Shown here: in pieces, positions 43,597 through 52,498 of the stretch
Layout: each line of letters begins with the position of its first letter
Numbering within the stretch: position 1 is the first letter of the stretch
Source: Vulcanimicrobiota bacterium
GTDB taxonomy: Bacteria; Vulcanimicrobiota; Xenobia; Xenobiales; JADMJV01
Assembly (NCBI GenBank): GCA_019637395.1
Contig: JAHBVR010000002.1
Span: forward strand, 319,495-383,494
Direction: 5' to 3'
Length of the DNA stretch: 64,000 bases
Made by a program: the position numbers and the translations under genes
The notes under the pieces: model-generated
Seen by the model: the letters and a program-made list of their open reading frames with translations, nothing else
The model's database searches: none
Told to the model about the DNA's origin: nothing

Positions 43597-45572
43597 TGCC
43601 ATACGCTCAAGTCGTCGTCGACTTTCCCCAGCGCTGGGCCGACCAGCTTTTTACCTATGAGGTGCCGGCTGAAATCGGCCCCGGCCGGGCGGTGCTGGTC
43701 CCTTTCGGCCAGCGCCAACTGCGGGGCTTCATCGCCAGCGTAACTACAGAGGCTCCCGCTGATGTAGCCGTCAAACCGATCCTGGAAGTTTTGGGCGAGG
43801 AGCGGGTGTGGTCCGGCGAGATGATCGAACTGGCCGGCTGGATGTGCGAGCTTTATGCGTGCACTTTGGTGGATGCTTTCCAGGCGGTGGTGCCGCCCAC
43901 CGTGGTGCGTCGCCTGATCAAGCCTCCCAAGCCTCGTAAACTTAGGAAGAACGCCCAGGGGTTGGGAGAAGCCGTTGTCCAACATCAACTCAATGAGGCT
44001 CAGCGCGAAGCTTTGGAGAAGATGGACCGGCCTGGCACCCTTTTGCTCGAGGGAGTTACCGGTTCGGGTAAGACCGAGGTCTATCTGGCGGCGGTCGAGC
44101 GGGCTTTGAAGCGCGGCCAGTCGGCCATCGTGCTGGTGCCGGAGGTTTCGCTCACCCCCCAGGCTATCGACCGTTACCAGGGCCGTCTGGGAGAGCAGGT
44201 GGCCGTGCTTCACTCCCGTTTGTCCGACGCCGAGCGCACCGCCCAGTGGCTGGCTTTGCGCCGTGGTCAGGCCCGGCTGGCTCTGGGCACCCGTTCAGCC
44301 ATCTTCGCTCCGCTGGAGAAGTTGGGCCTGATCGTGCTCGACGAAGAACACGACTCCAGTTATAAGCAAGACTCCGCCCCTCGCTACCATGCCCGCCAGG
44401 TGGCCGCCTGGAGGGCCCGGCACCATCAATGCCCGCTGGTCTTGGGCAGCGCCACTCCGTGCCTGGAGAGCTATGTGGCCGCCCGTTCGGGCCGCTACGG
44501 CCACGTGGCCATGGGGCAGCGCGCCGCCCGGCAGGCCCTGCCTCAAGTCGAGTTGATCGACTTGCGCCGGCACCGCTTGCGCGGGCGGGAGGACCTATCC
44601 GGTCCCTTGTTGGCGGCTATGCAGACCACCCTGGAAGCCGGCCAGCAGGTCGTGCTGCTCTATAATCGGCGTGGTTTTGCCCGCTACTTGCAATGTCCCG
44701 ACTGCGGCAAGGTGGTGCATTGCCCGCACTGCAGCATCTCCCTGACGGTGCACCGGCACCCGGCGGAGTTGCAGTGCCATTATTGCGGTCACCGCCAGCC
44801 GATTTTGGATAGTTGCCGGGAGTGCGGCAGCGTGGCCTTGCGTGAATGCGGCAGCGGGACCGAAAAATTGTTGGAAGAGGTCCAGCAGAAGCTTCCAGGC
44901 GCCCGAGTGCTGCGCATGGACCGCGACACCACCGGGGGAGCCACCGGGCATGCCGATATCCTGCGCACTTTTGCCCACCGCGGCGCGGACGTGCTGCTGG
45001 GAACTCAGATGGTTTCCAAGGGTCTGGACTTCCCCGCGGTTACTCTGGTAGGCGTAGTAGGGGCGGACCAGGGCCTGCATGTGCCAGATTTTCGGGCGGC
45101 CGAGCGTGTCCTGCAATTGCTGACTCAGGTGGCCGGCAGAGCGGGGCGCGGCCAGTGGCCCGGCCGGGTGATCATGCAGGCGCGCGACGCCGACCACGCT
45201 GTCTTTGAATACGTGCGCCGCCACGACTACGCGGGTTTTCTCGAGCAAGAGAGCGAAATGCGGCGGGCCTTACTCTACCCTCCTTTCGCCCGTCTGGCCA
45301 GGTTGATTGTGAGTGGCGAAGAGGAGAGCGCCGTGGAGAGTTCGGCCCGGCTGGGAGCAGCCTGGGTACTGGAAAATTACCCACGGATCCTGCTGCTGGG
45401 ACCATCGGCCTGTCCTTTGGAGAAAATTCAAGGAAACTACCGCTGGCATTTCTTGTTGAAGGGAAAGCAAGTGAAGGAACTGGCGGAAATCTTGCGGAAC
45501 GCTTTGCGTCAGTGCAAACGGAGCAGCAAGGTCCGCTGGGCCGCCGACATCGACCCGCAGAGCATTTTATAA
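43596..45572 (+). CDS. priA: Primosomal protein N' (replication-restart helicase PriA)
   Basis: GTG start sharing a base with the stop of the SPOR gene. The 658 residues include a short N-terminal 3'-DNA-binding domain (ADQLFTYEVPAEIGPGRAV), Walker A GVTGSGKTEVY, DEEH in the DEAH box, GSATPCLES (motif III), and the zinc-binding cysteines CPDCGKVVHCPHC and CHYCGHRQP then CRECGS. The family reloads the replicative helicase at collapsed forks. It is shorter than the E. coli protein (732 aa) but all core motifs are present. FxLYD-protein, def and fmt follow closely. Confidence 0.95.
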   Translation: MPYAQVVVDFPQRWADQLFTYEVPAEIGPGRAVLVPFGQRQLRGFIASVTTEAPADVAVKPILEVLGEERVWSGEMIELAGWMCELYACTLVDAFQAVVPPTVVRRLIKPPKPRKLRKNAQGLGEAVVQHQLNEAQREALEKMDRPGTLLLEGVTGSGKTEVYLAAVERALKRGQSAIVLVPEVSLTPQAIDRYQGRLGEQVAVLHSRLSDAERTAQWLALRRGQARLALGTRSAIFAPLEKLGLIVLDEEHDSSYKQDSAPRYHARQVAAWRARHHQCPLVLGSATPCLESYVAARSGRYGHVAMGQRAARQALPQVELIDLRRHRLRGREDLSGPLLAAMQTTLEAGQQVVLLYNRRGFARYLQCPDCGKVVHCPHCSISLTVHRHPAELQCHYCGHRQPILDSCRECGSVALRECGSGTEKLLEEVQQKLPGARVLRMDRDTTGGATGHADILRTFAHRGADVLLGTQMVSKGLDFPAVTLVGVVGADQGLHVPDFRAAERVLQLLTQVAGRAGRGQWPGRVIMQARDADHAVFEYVRRHDYAGFLEQESEMRRALLYPPFARLARLIVSGEEESAVESSARLGAAWVLENYPRILLLGPSACPLEKIQGNYRWHFLLKGKQVKELAEILRNALRQCKRSSKVRWAADIDPQSIL

Positions 45573-45582
45573 GGAGAAACCC

Positions 45583-46134
45583 ATGAAAGACCTAAAACTT
45601 CGTACCCTGGCCGGCGTCCTGTTTGCTGTGGCGGCTACCGCAGCTTTTGCCCAGCCCAACTATCCTCAGGCCCCTAAGCGCCCCAAGCCCTCGGCCAGCG
45701 CCACCAGCAGTCCCAGTCCCAGCGCTACCGAGGCGCCTTCGGCCAGTCCCACGGCCGAGCCCACTCCGAGCGGACCGGCCAAGAAGTTGAGCACCGACAG
45801 CGATAAGCCCAATCCCAAGTCGCCCATCAAGTTTGTCCAGGTCAACTGCTATGACTCGGGTTTCGGCTCGAAGTTCAATTCCGAGATGCGCCTCGACGCG
45901 ACGGTGAACAACAGCAGTAAGACCGACACGCTGAAGAACGTGGTCGTGAAATACCAGTTGGTCAACCTGGACCGTCAGGTTATTCAGGAGTGGGTCGAGA
46001 AGCCCGGCACCCTGAAGCCGGGGCAGACCTTTCAGATTAATCCCGGCGTAGCCCGTAACTCGATAGGAACCAAGCTCAACGGCCGAGTGATCGTCGAGCA
46101 CGATGAGGTCCAGAAGAAGGACGGCGCCAAATAG
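45583..46134 (+). CDS. Exported FxLYD-like domain protein
   Basis: AAGGAG precedes the ATG at 7 nt. The 183 residues have a signal peptide (TLAGVLFAVAATAAFA), a Pro/Ser/Thr-rich linker (30-75) and a beta-sandwich domain near 85-175: LDATVNNSSKTDTLKNVVVK and GTLKPGQTFQINPGVARN are typical of FxLYD and similar extracellular domains. The stop is directly followed by the GTG of def, with no gap. The function is unknown; its tight place in the priA-def-fmt operon is notable. Confidence 0.7.
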   Translation: MKDLKLRTLAGVLFAVAATAAFAQPNYPQAPKRPKPSASATSSPSPSATEAPSASPTAEPTPSGPAKKLSTDSDKPNPKSPIKFVQVNCYDSGFGSKFNSEMRLDATVNNSSKTDTLKNVVVKYQLVNLDRQVIQEWVEKPGTLKPGQTFQINPGVARNSIGTKLNGRVIVEHDEVQKKDGAK

Positions 46135-46632
46135 GTGGCTTCCCTTCCCATCAAGCTGGTCGGAGAAGAAGTTTTGCGCTCCAAAGCCCGCGATGTTGAT
46201 GTCTTTGACGCGGCCTTGAGCCGCCTTTTTGAGGATATGCTGGATACGATGTACGCCGCCCCGGGGATCGGCCTGGCCGGTCCTCAAGTTGGCATTTCCA
46301 AGCGCGTCATTGTGCTCGACATCGGTGATGGACCGATCCGCATGGCCAATCCGAAGATCATGGAAAAGGGCGGGGAACAGCTCGGTTTGGAGGGCTGCCT
46401 CTCGATCCCCGGTCTCTACGGCGATGTGCTGCGCTACGACAAGATCGTGGTCAAGGGTCAGGACGCCAGTGGCAAGACCTTCCGGGTCAGCGCCGAGGGA
46501 TTGCTTTCTCGTTGCTTCCAGCACGAGATCGACCATCTCGATGGAAAGCTCTTCACCGACGTGGCCGTCAACCTCCACGAGCAGAAACCCAAGGACGACG
46601 ACGATGATGGCGATGAAGAGGCCGATGCTTAG
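46135..46632 (+). CDS. def: Peptide deformylase with acidic tail
   Basis: GTG start; 165 residues. The metal-site motifs are complete: GIGLAGPQVG (motif 1), EGCLSIPG (motif 2) and QHEIDHLDG (motif 3, HExDH). It removes the N-formyl group from nascent proteins. The C-terminal tail PKDDDDDGDEEADA is strongly acidic and is uncommon in the family. The last 8 nt overlap fmt, giving translational coupling; the pair def-fmt is a classical operon. Confidence 0.97.
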   Translation: MASLPIKLVGEEVLRSKARDVDVFDAALSRLFEDMLDTMYAAPGIGLAGPQVGISKRVIVLDIGDGPIRMANPKIMEKGGEQLGLEGCLSIPGLYGDVLRYDKIVVKGQDASGKTFRVSAEGLLSRCFQHEIDHLDGKLFTDVAVNLHEQKPKDDDDDGDEEADA

Positions 46633-47572
46633 AACCGTCTTCATGGGGAGCCCCGAGTTCGCCGTGGCCAGTCTGCAGCGAGTTTTCGAGGAAACTCAAC
46701 TGCTGGCCGTCTATACGCAACCGGACAAACCCCGGGCCCGGGGTAACAAGATGCTGCCCACTCCGGTCAAGGCGCGTGCTCTCGAACTGGGCGTTCCCGT
46801 CTATGAACCGGCGCGCATTCGCGACGAAGCGGTGCTGGCTCACCTTCAGGAATTGAATCCCGACGTCATTCTGGTGGTGGCCTATGCCAAGCTGATCCCC
46901 AAGAGCCTGCTCGACCTGCCGCGCTTTGGCTGCATTAACGTGCATCCTTCGCTGTTGCCGCGTTATCGCGGAGCCATTCCCTTGCTGGCGGCGGTGATGA
47001 ATGGAGACGCCGAAACCGGTGTGTGCACTTTCTTCATGGACGTAGGCTACGATACCGGCGATGTAATCCGGATGGTGCGCACACCGATCGGCCCGGAAGA
47101 AACCGGCGAGCAATTGTCCGAGCGACTGGCCGTGCTGGGGGCGGATGTCCTCAGTGACACCATCAAGTCCTTGGAGCGGGGGGACTTTACCCGCACCAGG
47201 CAGCCGGAGGAGGCCGAGGGCGGCTATACCAAACCCTTGGGCAAAGGCGACCTGATCATTGACTGGAGCTGGCCGGCCGAGAGAGTCAGCAACTTCGTGC
47301 GCGCTCTGGCCCATGAGCCCGGCGCCCAGACCTTCGCCAACCAGGCGGTTCTCAAGGTGGCCAAAGCCACCGTTTGTGAGGGTAAGGGAGAGCCCGGCGA
47401 AGTTCTGGCTCCGCTAAAGGGCAAGGGGTTTTCGGTGGCCTGCGGCCAGGGAGCGGTGCTGCTCGAAACCGTCAAGCCGGCCGGTAAAGGTTGGATGCCG
47501 GCCTGGTCCTACTGGCAAGGAAACCAGCTTAAGCCGGGCGATCGCCTCGCTGTCGCCGCTCCTTCGATTTAG
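46625..47572 (+). CDS. fmt: Methionyl-tRNA formyltransferase
   Basis: Starts at MLRTVFMGSPEFAVASL inside the end of def (8-nt overlap); 315 residues, the normal size. The catalytic Asn/His/Asp set is in CINVHPSLLPRYRGAIPL and VGYDTGDV, and the SLLPxYRG signature is complete. The C-terminal OB-like domain (GYTKPLGKGDLIIDWSWPAE onwards) binds the initiator tRNA. It formylates Met-tRNA for initiation. Its 3' end overlaps the convergent rlmN gene by 44 nt. Confidence 0.96.
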   Translation: MLRTVFMGSPEFAVASLQRVFEETQLLAVYTQPDKPRARGNKMLPTPVKARALELGVPVYEPARIRDEAVLAHLQELNPDVILVVAYAKLIPKSLLDLPRFGCINVHPSLLPRYRGAIPLLAAVMNGDAETGVCTFFMDVGYDTGDVIRMVRTPIGPEETGEQLSERLAVLGADVLSDTIKSLERGDFTRTRQPEEAEGGYTKPLGKGDLIIDWSWPAERVSNFVRALAHEPGAQTFANQAVLKVAKATVCEGKGEPGEVLAPLKGKGFSVACGQGAVLLETVKPAGKGWMPAWSYWQGNQLKPGDRLAVAAPSI

Positions 47573-48653
47573 CCGTACCGGCCATATCGCGTAAGCGCAG
47601 TTGGCCGCAAGCGGCCTCGATATCCGCTCCTTTTTCCTGTCTGACCGTGCACTTGGGTCCCTGAGCTTCCACTTTTTCTTGAAAGGCGCGGATGCGGCCG
47701 GGCCGGCTGCGTTCGTAGGGGGCGCCGTCGACGGGGTTCCAGGGAATCAAGTTGACCAGCACATGCAAACCGCGCAGCATTCTTCCCAGTGCTTCCGCCT
47801 CGGCCAGCGAATCGTTGACTCCCTCCAGCAGCACGTATTCAAAAGTGATGCGCCGACCACTGGCTTCTTGATACTCGCGGCAGGCGACCAGCAGTTCCTC
47901 GATGGGCCACTTGCGGTTGACCGGCATGATCTGGTTGCGCAGTTCATTGTTGGTGGCGTGCAGAGAAATTGCCAAACGAATCGGCAACTTTTCCGCCGTC
48001 AACTGGCGGATCTGAGGCACCAGTCCGGAGGTGGAAATGGTCAGGTGCCGCATGCCGATGCCCAGGCCTTCGCCGCAGTTGATGATGCGCGTGGAGCGCA
48101 AGACCGCCTCATAGTTATGAAAAGGCTCCCCGATTCCCATATAGACGACGTTGGCCACGCGTTGCCCGAGTGGCTCCACCGCCTTCTGGATCTGCACCAC
48201 CTGGTCGACGATTTCCCAGGTGGCCAGGTTGCGCTGCAGCCCGGCCAGGCCGGAGGCGCAGAAACTGCAGGCCATGGCGCAGCCGACCTGGCTGCTGATA
48301 CAGATGGCGATGCGCCCGTGACCGACCAGGTATTTCATCTTGACGCTCTCGACCAGAGAACCGTCGGCCATCTTGAAGAGGAATTTGTCGGTGTCCTGAG
48401 CTTCCGACTGCTGATGAAGATGCAGGCCCATGCTGGGAATAACGGCCACTTCTTCGAGCTTGCGACGGAAGTCTTTGGAAAGATCGGTCATGTCTTCGAA
48501 GCGGTCGACCAGGCGCACGTACATCCAGCGCCAGATTTGCTGCCACTTGTAGCGGGGCTGGCCCAGGGCCAGCATCAACTGCTCCATTTCGGTGGGCAGC
48601 AGGTTCTTTAGATTGACTTTTCCATCCAGCAGATGGGGGGTGAAAGCATCCAT
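47529..48653 (-). CDS. rlmN: Dual-specificity 23S rRNA/tRNA adenine-C2 methyltransferase
   Basis: A 374-residue radical-SAM enzyme. The cluster motif is CAMACSFC (CxxxCxxC), with GIGEPFHNY and SLHATNNELRN following, and the methyl-carrying Cys near the C-terminus in DIEAACGQLRL. It methylates A2503 of 23S rRNA and A37 of some tRNAs. The start MDAFTPHLLDGK lies in a divergent intergenic region with the promoter for the 703-residue gene. The C-terminal end overlaps fmt in the other direction by 44 nt. Confidence 0.96.
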   Translation of the reverse strand: MDAFTPHLLDGKVNLKNLLPTEMEQLMLALGQPRYKWQQIWRWMYVRLVDRFEDMTDLSKDFRRKLEEVAVIPSMGLHLHQQSEAQDTDKFLFKMADGSLVESVKMKYLVGHGRIAICISSQVGCAMACSFCASGLAGLQRNLATWEIVDQVVQIQKAVEPLGQRVANVVYMGIGEPFHNYEAVLRSTRIINCGEGLGIGMRHLTISTSGLVPQIRQLTAEKLPIRLAISLHATNNELRNQIMPVNRKWPIEELLVACREYQEASGRRITFEYVLLEGVNDSLAEAEALGRMLRGLHVLVNLIPWNPVDGAPYERSRPGRIRAFQEKVEAQGPKCTVRQEKGADIEAACGQLRLRDMAGTAKSKERRQRGDRPA

Positions 48654-48768
48654 GATAGTTCCTGACGACTTGTTTACAAACTGTTAATATCTTGGGGTTC
48701 GGTAACATGTGCTCGAAAAGCCTTTTGTTACACGGATTTGAACAAGATATTGCCTGAATGTTTCGCGC

Positions 48769-48797
48769 TTGTCGTGGTGAGGCCTTGCGCATATAAT
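48769..48797 (+). promoter_or_regulatory. Sigma-70-type promoter of the 703-residue protein
   Basis: TTGTCG and a perfect TATAAT are separated by exactly 17 nt. The -10 lies about 105 nt upstream of the ATG, and the long leader holds a GGCCT/AGGCC stem around 48822-48848. The ribosome site AAGGAG is 9 nt before the ATG. Confidence 0.75.
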
Positions 48798-48902
48798 GGC
48801 CAGGCTCATAAAGGGGCTGAGGGCCTGATTTATCGAATAGATAGGCCTTTCAGATTTCTTTGATGTTGCGGTTGTATAAACATCACGCAAGGAGAGTGCT
48901 AG

Positions 48903-51014
48903 ATGTCTACGAGTCCCATCAATCCCAATGTCGCGGGTGTCACCCCGCAAACCAATCGCAACACGGCGAAAGCGCCAGCTGTCGATAAACAGGAAGCGAA
49001 CCCTCAGGACATGGTGCAGGTCGGCCAACAGCCGCCTCAGCAACTGGCCGCCGATGACACTTCGGTCATTACGATGCGCGTCAAGGTGAAGAACTCTCTC
49101 CTCGAACCCGACGCCGATGGTAAGTCTAAACTGGATGACCTGGAACCAGATTTCGTTCCCAAAGGCACCGCCAGCGCCAATGCACCCACCTTCATCACCG
49201 CTCTGGCCGACCCCAGCCAGGTACCCGAGGGTTTTACCCCCGTTTCGACGGTGGCTCTGGTTCCCAGCGAGCAGGCCAAGGATCTGGACGCTCTCAACCG
49301 CGACTACTTCGCGGCCTTCGTGCCTCAGGGCGGCTATGCCGTGTCACAGCAGCAGATTGACGAATATGGCAAAGAGCACGAGCAGGCCGGATTCCAGAAG
49401 GGCCTCAGCGAGGGTCTTGAAAAAGGCGCCAAGAATGCTGTGCCTCCCGGCTATCAGGCCAAGCTGATGGATTCCGAGGCCGGTCTGAAAATTGAAGCCA
49501 AACGCGACCAGTTCTCCAACCTGCTCGGCATGATCGGCTCCACTTCCGGTGCTCTGGGCATCTCCGCCGGTATCGGGATTCCCTCTCAATACGCGGCCCC
49601 CCTGGCTTTGGCCGCCGCTCCTCTGCAGATTTTCGGACCGGCCGGAACGCTCAGCACCATGGCCAAGCTGGAGCACCAGAAGGCGGCTCTGTTGGAGAGC
49701 GTCAAAGCCGAGAACCCCGACAAAGACCCGCTGAAGGTGGCGGTGGATATGAATCCCCACACCCAGATGCCCATCACCACCGAAGAAGCGATGCGCAACA
49801 TCGACCTGATGAAGAAGTCGCAGAAGATGAAGACCATCGGCAGCGCTCTCTTGATCGGTGCCGGCGTGGCCGCTCTGGGCGGCTGGGGCACGGCCGCCAC
49901 CGCGCTGGCCGTCGGTTCGCTGGCCAGCCCGCTGGCCGACACCATTCCGACCTTCGACAAAATCGGTCAGGTGCATGACCGCAAGAAAGATCTGAAAGCT
50001 CAGTTGGAAGCCCGCATCCAGGAAGGCGTGGCCGCCGGCCTGAGCAAAGAAGAAGCCGAAGTCAAGGCACGCGCCTCCACCGTTGAAGCTCAGGTTCCCA
50101 TTCTCAACGAAGCCGGCCAGCCGGTGGGCTTCGAAGCTCGGCAGATTCCCATCTCCGAAGCGCTTGATCATGTGGGCAAACAGCAAAAGATGCTGGCTCT
50201 GGGAGCCATCGGCGCCGTCGCTCAGGCGGGCAGCCTGGTGGCAATGGGTCTCGGTTGCCCCATCATGATGGTGGTCGGCGCCAGCGTGGCTCTCCCGCTG
50301 CTGGCTCGCGGCGCCCTCTTCCCCAGCGAGACCTGGCAGACGCTTAAAGCCCTGCCCGGCAAGATTTGGGAGGGCATCAAGGCGGTGGGCCAGGCCATCG
50401 GCCGCAAGCTGGGCCTGGTCAAAGGACCGAAAGGCGGCGATGAGGCTCAGCCGATGTCCGATTCGCAGAAGGCTCTCTTCAAAACGATGGCCGACATCAG
50501 CGAAGCCGATCCGAAGCTGGCTGAAGGCCTCAAGAACACTCTCGAAGCCCTGCACCGTCCGCCCACCAACGAGGCCGAGCAGAAGGCGGCTATCGCGGCC
50601 GGCAAGGAGCACGAAGCCCAATTGGCTCAGTTGAAGGCGGAGCATCCGGAACTGGCCGCCCGCTTTGAAGCCAATATGAGGGAGCTGATCAGCGAAGGCG
50701 CCCAGCAAGCCGAAGAGGCCCAGATGGAAGCCATGCACGATCAGGTCGAGAACGTGGTCAACTCCAAGTTTGGTCAGGCGCTGCTGGCCGCTCCCGGCGT
50801 CCAAGCTGCCCTTAAGGCGGTTGGCGGTGACAAGGAGTATGGCGAGAGTGTCGTGCGTATGATGGCTCAGGCCCAGATCTTCGGCAACGACGATGTCTAC
50901 CAGAGTCTGCTGCAGAGCGAGGCCACCGACAAGGATTCGGCCAACATGCTCAAAGTTTACCGCGCGCTCGAAGCCGAAATCTCCAAACAACAACCCAACC
51001 AGCCTGCGGCTTAG
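48903..51014 (+). CDS. Hypothetical 703-residue protein with hydrophobic core segments
   Basis: A protein of unknown family. Residues 1-200 are hydrophilic and disordered-looking (APAVDKQEANPQD), then four hydrophobic segments near 215-265, 315-350, 430-475 are Gly/Ala-rich (GIGIPSQYAAPLALAAAP; GSALLIGAGVAALGGWGTAA; AVAQAGSLVAMGLGCP). The C-terminal 230 residues are helical and acidic (AEQKAAIAAGKEHEAQLAQ). The layout, with paired hydrophobic stretches between soluble ends and no signal peptide, resembles secreted translocator-type proteins, but this is only a shape. It has a strong promoter, ribosome site and terminator, so it is probably abundant. It may be a relative of the Gly/Ala-rich protein at 7.3 kb. 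Confidence 0.65.
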   Translation: MSTSPINPNVAGVTPQTNRNTAKAPAVDKQEANPQDMVQVGQQPPQQLAADDTSVITMRVKVKNSLLEPDADGKSKLDDLEPDFVPKGTASANAPTFITALADPSQVPEGFTPVSTVALVPSEQAKDLDALNRDYFAAFVPQGGYAVSQQQIDEYGKEHEQAGFQKGLSEGLEKGAKNAVPPGYQAKLMDSEAGLKIEAKRDQFSNLLGMIGSTSGALGISAGIGIPSQYAAPLALAAAPLQIFGPAGTLSTMAKLEHQKAALLESVKAENPDKDPLKVAVDMNPHTQMPITTEEAMRNIDLMKKSQKMKTIGSALLIGAGVAALGGWGTAATALAVGSLASPLADTIPTFDKIGQVHDRKKDLKAQLEARIQEGVAAGLSKEEAEVKARASTVEAQVPILNEAGQPVGFEARQIPISEALDHVGKQQKMLALGAIGAVAQAGSLVAMGLGCPIMMVVGASVALPLLARGALFPSETWQTLKALPGKIWEGIKAVGQAIGRKLGLVKGPKGGDEAQPMSDSQKALFKTMADISEADPKLAEGLKNTLEALHRPPTNEAEQKAAIAAGKEHEAQLAQLKAEHPELAARFEANMRELISEGAQQAEEAQMEAMHDQVENVVNSKFGQALLAAPGVQAALKAVGGDKEYGESVVRMMAQAQIFGNDDVYQSLLQSEATDKDSANMLKVYRALEAEISKQQPNQPAA

Positions 51015-51032
51015 CCGAGCAGGTTCGAGAGG

Positions 51033-51063
51033 AAAAGGCCTCGCCAGGTTGGCGGGGCCTTTT
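51033..51063 (+). terminator. Rho-independent terminator of the 703-residue protein gene
   Basis: AAGGCCTCGCC and GGCGGGGCCTT form an 11-bp stem with one G-T pair around AGGTT, then TTTT. It lies about 20 nt after the stop. Confidence 0.88.
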
Positions 51064-51103
51064 CGCTTGGATAAGCGAATTCGGCAGAAAAGGTTCATGA
51101 GCG

Positions 51104-51874
51104 GTGGCTGACAAACAGGGACCCATGCTGCGCCGGCTGCTCACCACCATTCGCGACTTCTTTCTGCCGCGCAAAGCCAGGCTGCAGGACCCCGCCGAGC
51201 GCCGGCAGTTGGTGCGGGTGCGCTGTCGCATCCCGATTCAGATTCGTGTGGGAGAGAGAACCATCAGCGGCTGGGTTGTGGATATGGGCGTGCAGGGCAT
51301 TCGGGTGCGCACCGGTGAGGGGCTTAAGAAAGGCCAGGCGGTGGCCATTCGGGCTACCGTTTCTCAGCAGTCCTCGCAAGCCTGGGTAAACTGCCGCATC
51401 ATGTGGGCGCGACCGGTGGAGAACGGCAAGCATTATCTGGCCGGAGCCCGTTTTCACGAAACTCGCGAGAACCTGCGCCGCACCTGGGTGCACCGGTTGC
51501 TCCGCGAATTGGGCCTGAACGAGAATTCCTTGCGCGAGCGGCGTGAATTTATTCGCGTCAACGGACGCGTGCCGGTGCGTATGCAAAGCCTGCGCGACGG
51601 CGGCCCTGTCCAGGCCGTCGAAACACTCAACCTGGGCGTGGCCGGGTTGCTGCTGCGCACCACTCGCCCTCTCTATCCAGGGGAGCACTACAATTGCTGG
51701 ATCGGCCCCTGGGGCAAGCTGCCGGAAGTCGGCCCGATTCCGGCCGAGGTCCTGTCCTGCCGCCCCGATCCTGGGGGGAGCGCCTCGCAGGTTCCTCTGC
51801 GTTTCCTGGAACTCGAGGAGGACGGCGTGCGCGAACTGGGGCGGTATGTTTTGACGTTGTTGAAGGAGGTCTGA
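51104..51874 (+). CDS. Double PilZ-domain protein
   Basis: GTG start with AAAAGG upstream; 256 residues in two similar halves. The first PilZ (about 30-125) has RRQLVRVRC (RxxxR) and VVDMGVQGIRVR; the second (about 145-255) has RREFIRVNG and TLNLGVAGLLLR. In both, the Ser of [DN]xSxxG is replaced by Gly, while Asp/Asn and the last Gly remain. A basic N-terminal helix (LRRLLTTIRDFFLPRKAR) may bind membrane or protein. It is a c-di-GMP sensor or adaptor candidate, and is followed 3 nt later by plsC. Its partner is unknown. Confidence 0.8.
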   Translation: MADKQGPMLRRLLTTIRDFFLPRKARLQDPAERRQLVRVRCRIPIQIRVGERTISGWVVDMGVQGIRVRTGEGLKKGQAVAIRATVSQQSSQAWVNCRIMWARPVENGKHYLAGARFHETRENLRRTWVHRLLRELGLNENSLRERREFIRVNGRVPVRMQSLRDGGPVQAVETLNLGVAGLLLRTTRPLYPGEHYNCWIGPWGKLPEVGPIPAEVLSCRPDPGGSASQVPLRFLELEEDGVRELGRYVLTLLKEV

Positions 51875-51877
51875 CCC

Positions 51878-52498
51878 TTGGCTTCTCTGGTGGCTGCCTT
51901 CCTGGCCTGGCTGGCTCGTTTGATCAGCGGCGCCAATGCGCTCTGGCTCGATTGTCAACCGCTGCCCCGCCAGAGGGTCTATTTCGGCAACCACACCTCG
52001 CATATGGACTTCGTAGTGCTCTGGTCGGTCTTGCCCGATGAAGTCCGGGCCGTTACCCGGCCCGTAGCCGCCGAGGAGTACTGGACCACCAGCAAACTGC
52101 GCAAGTTTATCGCCGCCGAGGTCTTTCGGGCGGTGCTGGTCGATCGCAACAGCAACACAGTGGAAGAGCGCCGCAATCAAATGGAACGGATGCTGGAGGG
52201 AATGGGCAACGACCAGTCTTTGATCATCTTTCCAGAAGGTACGCGCGGCGAGGGTGACGCGGTGCAACCCTTCAAAAGCGGACTCTACCACCTGGCCAAG
52301 GCCAAGCCCAACGTGGAGTTGGTGCCGGTCTATCTGGAAAACCTCAACCGCGTCTTGCCCAAAGGAGAGTATTTGCCGGTGCCTCTACTCAGTCGCGTTT
52401 ATTTTGGACCGCCCATGCAGTTGAAGGAAGGCGAAAGTAAAGAGGCCTTCCTCGAGCGAGCTCGGCAGGCCATGGTCGGATTGGCCGGGCAACCGTGA
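51878..52498 (+). CDS. plsC: 1-acyl-sn-glycerol-3-phosphate acyltransferase-type enzyme
   Basis: TTG start with AAGGAGG 8 nt upstream; 206 residues. Motifs of the acyltransferase family are clear: NHTSHMD (block I, HxxxxD) near 38-44 and IFPEGTRGEG (block III) near 116; an N-terminal hydrophobic helix anchors it in the inner membrane. It acylates lysophosphatidate to phosphatidate. The stop shares 4 nt with the GTG of cdsA (GTGA), so PlsC and CdsA, consecutive steps of phospholipid synthesis, are coupled. Short for the family but complete. Confidence 0.88.
   Translation: MASLVAAFLAWLARLISGANALWLDCQPLPRQRVYFGNHTSHMDFVVLWSVLPDEVRAVTRPVAAEEYWTTSKLRKFIAAEVFRAVLVDRNSNTVEERRNQMERMLEGMGNDQSLIIFPEGTRGEGDAVQPFKSGLYHLAKAKPNVELVPVYLENLNRVLPKGEYLPVPLLSRVYFGPPMQLKEGESKEAFLERARQAMVGLAGQP

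Noticed and set aside
45592-46644. 350-codon minus-strand frame opposite def and the FxLYD gene
   Set aside because: Peptide deformylase motifs on the plus strand settle the coding strand.
49344-51098. 584-codon minus-strand frame opposite the 703-residue gene
   Set aside because: The plus frame has promoter, ribosome site and terminator; the minus frame is rich in His/Gln/Arg typical of antisense shadows.
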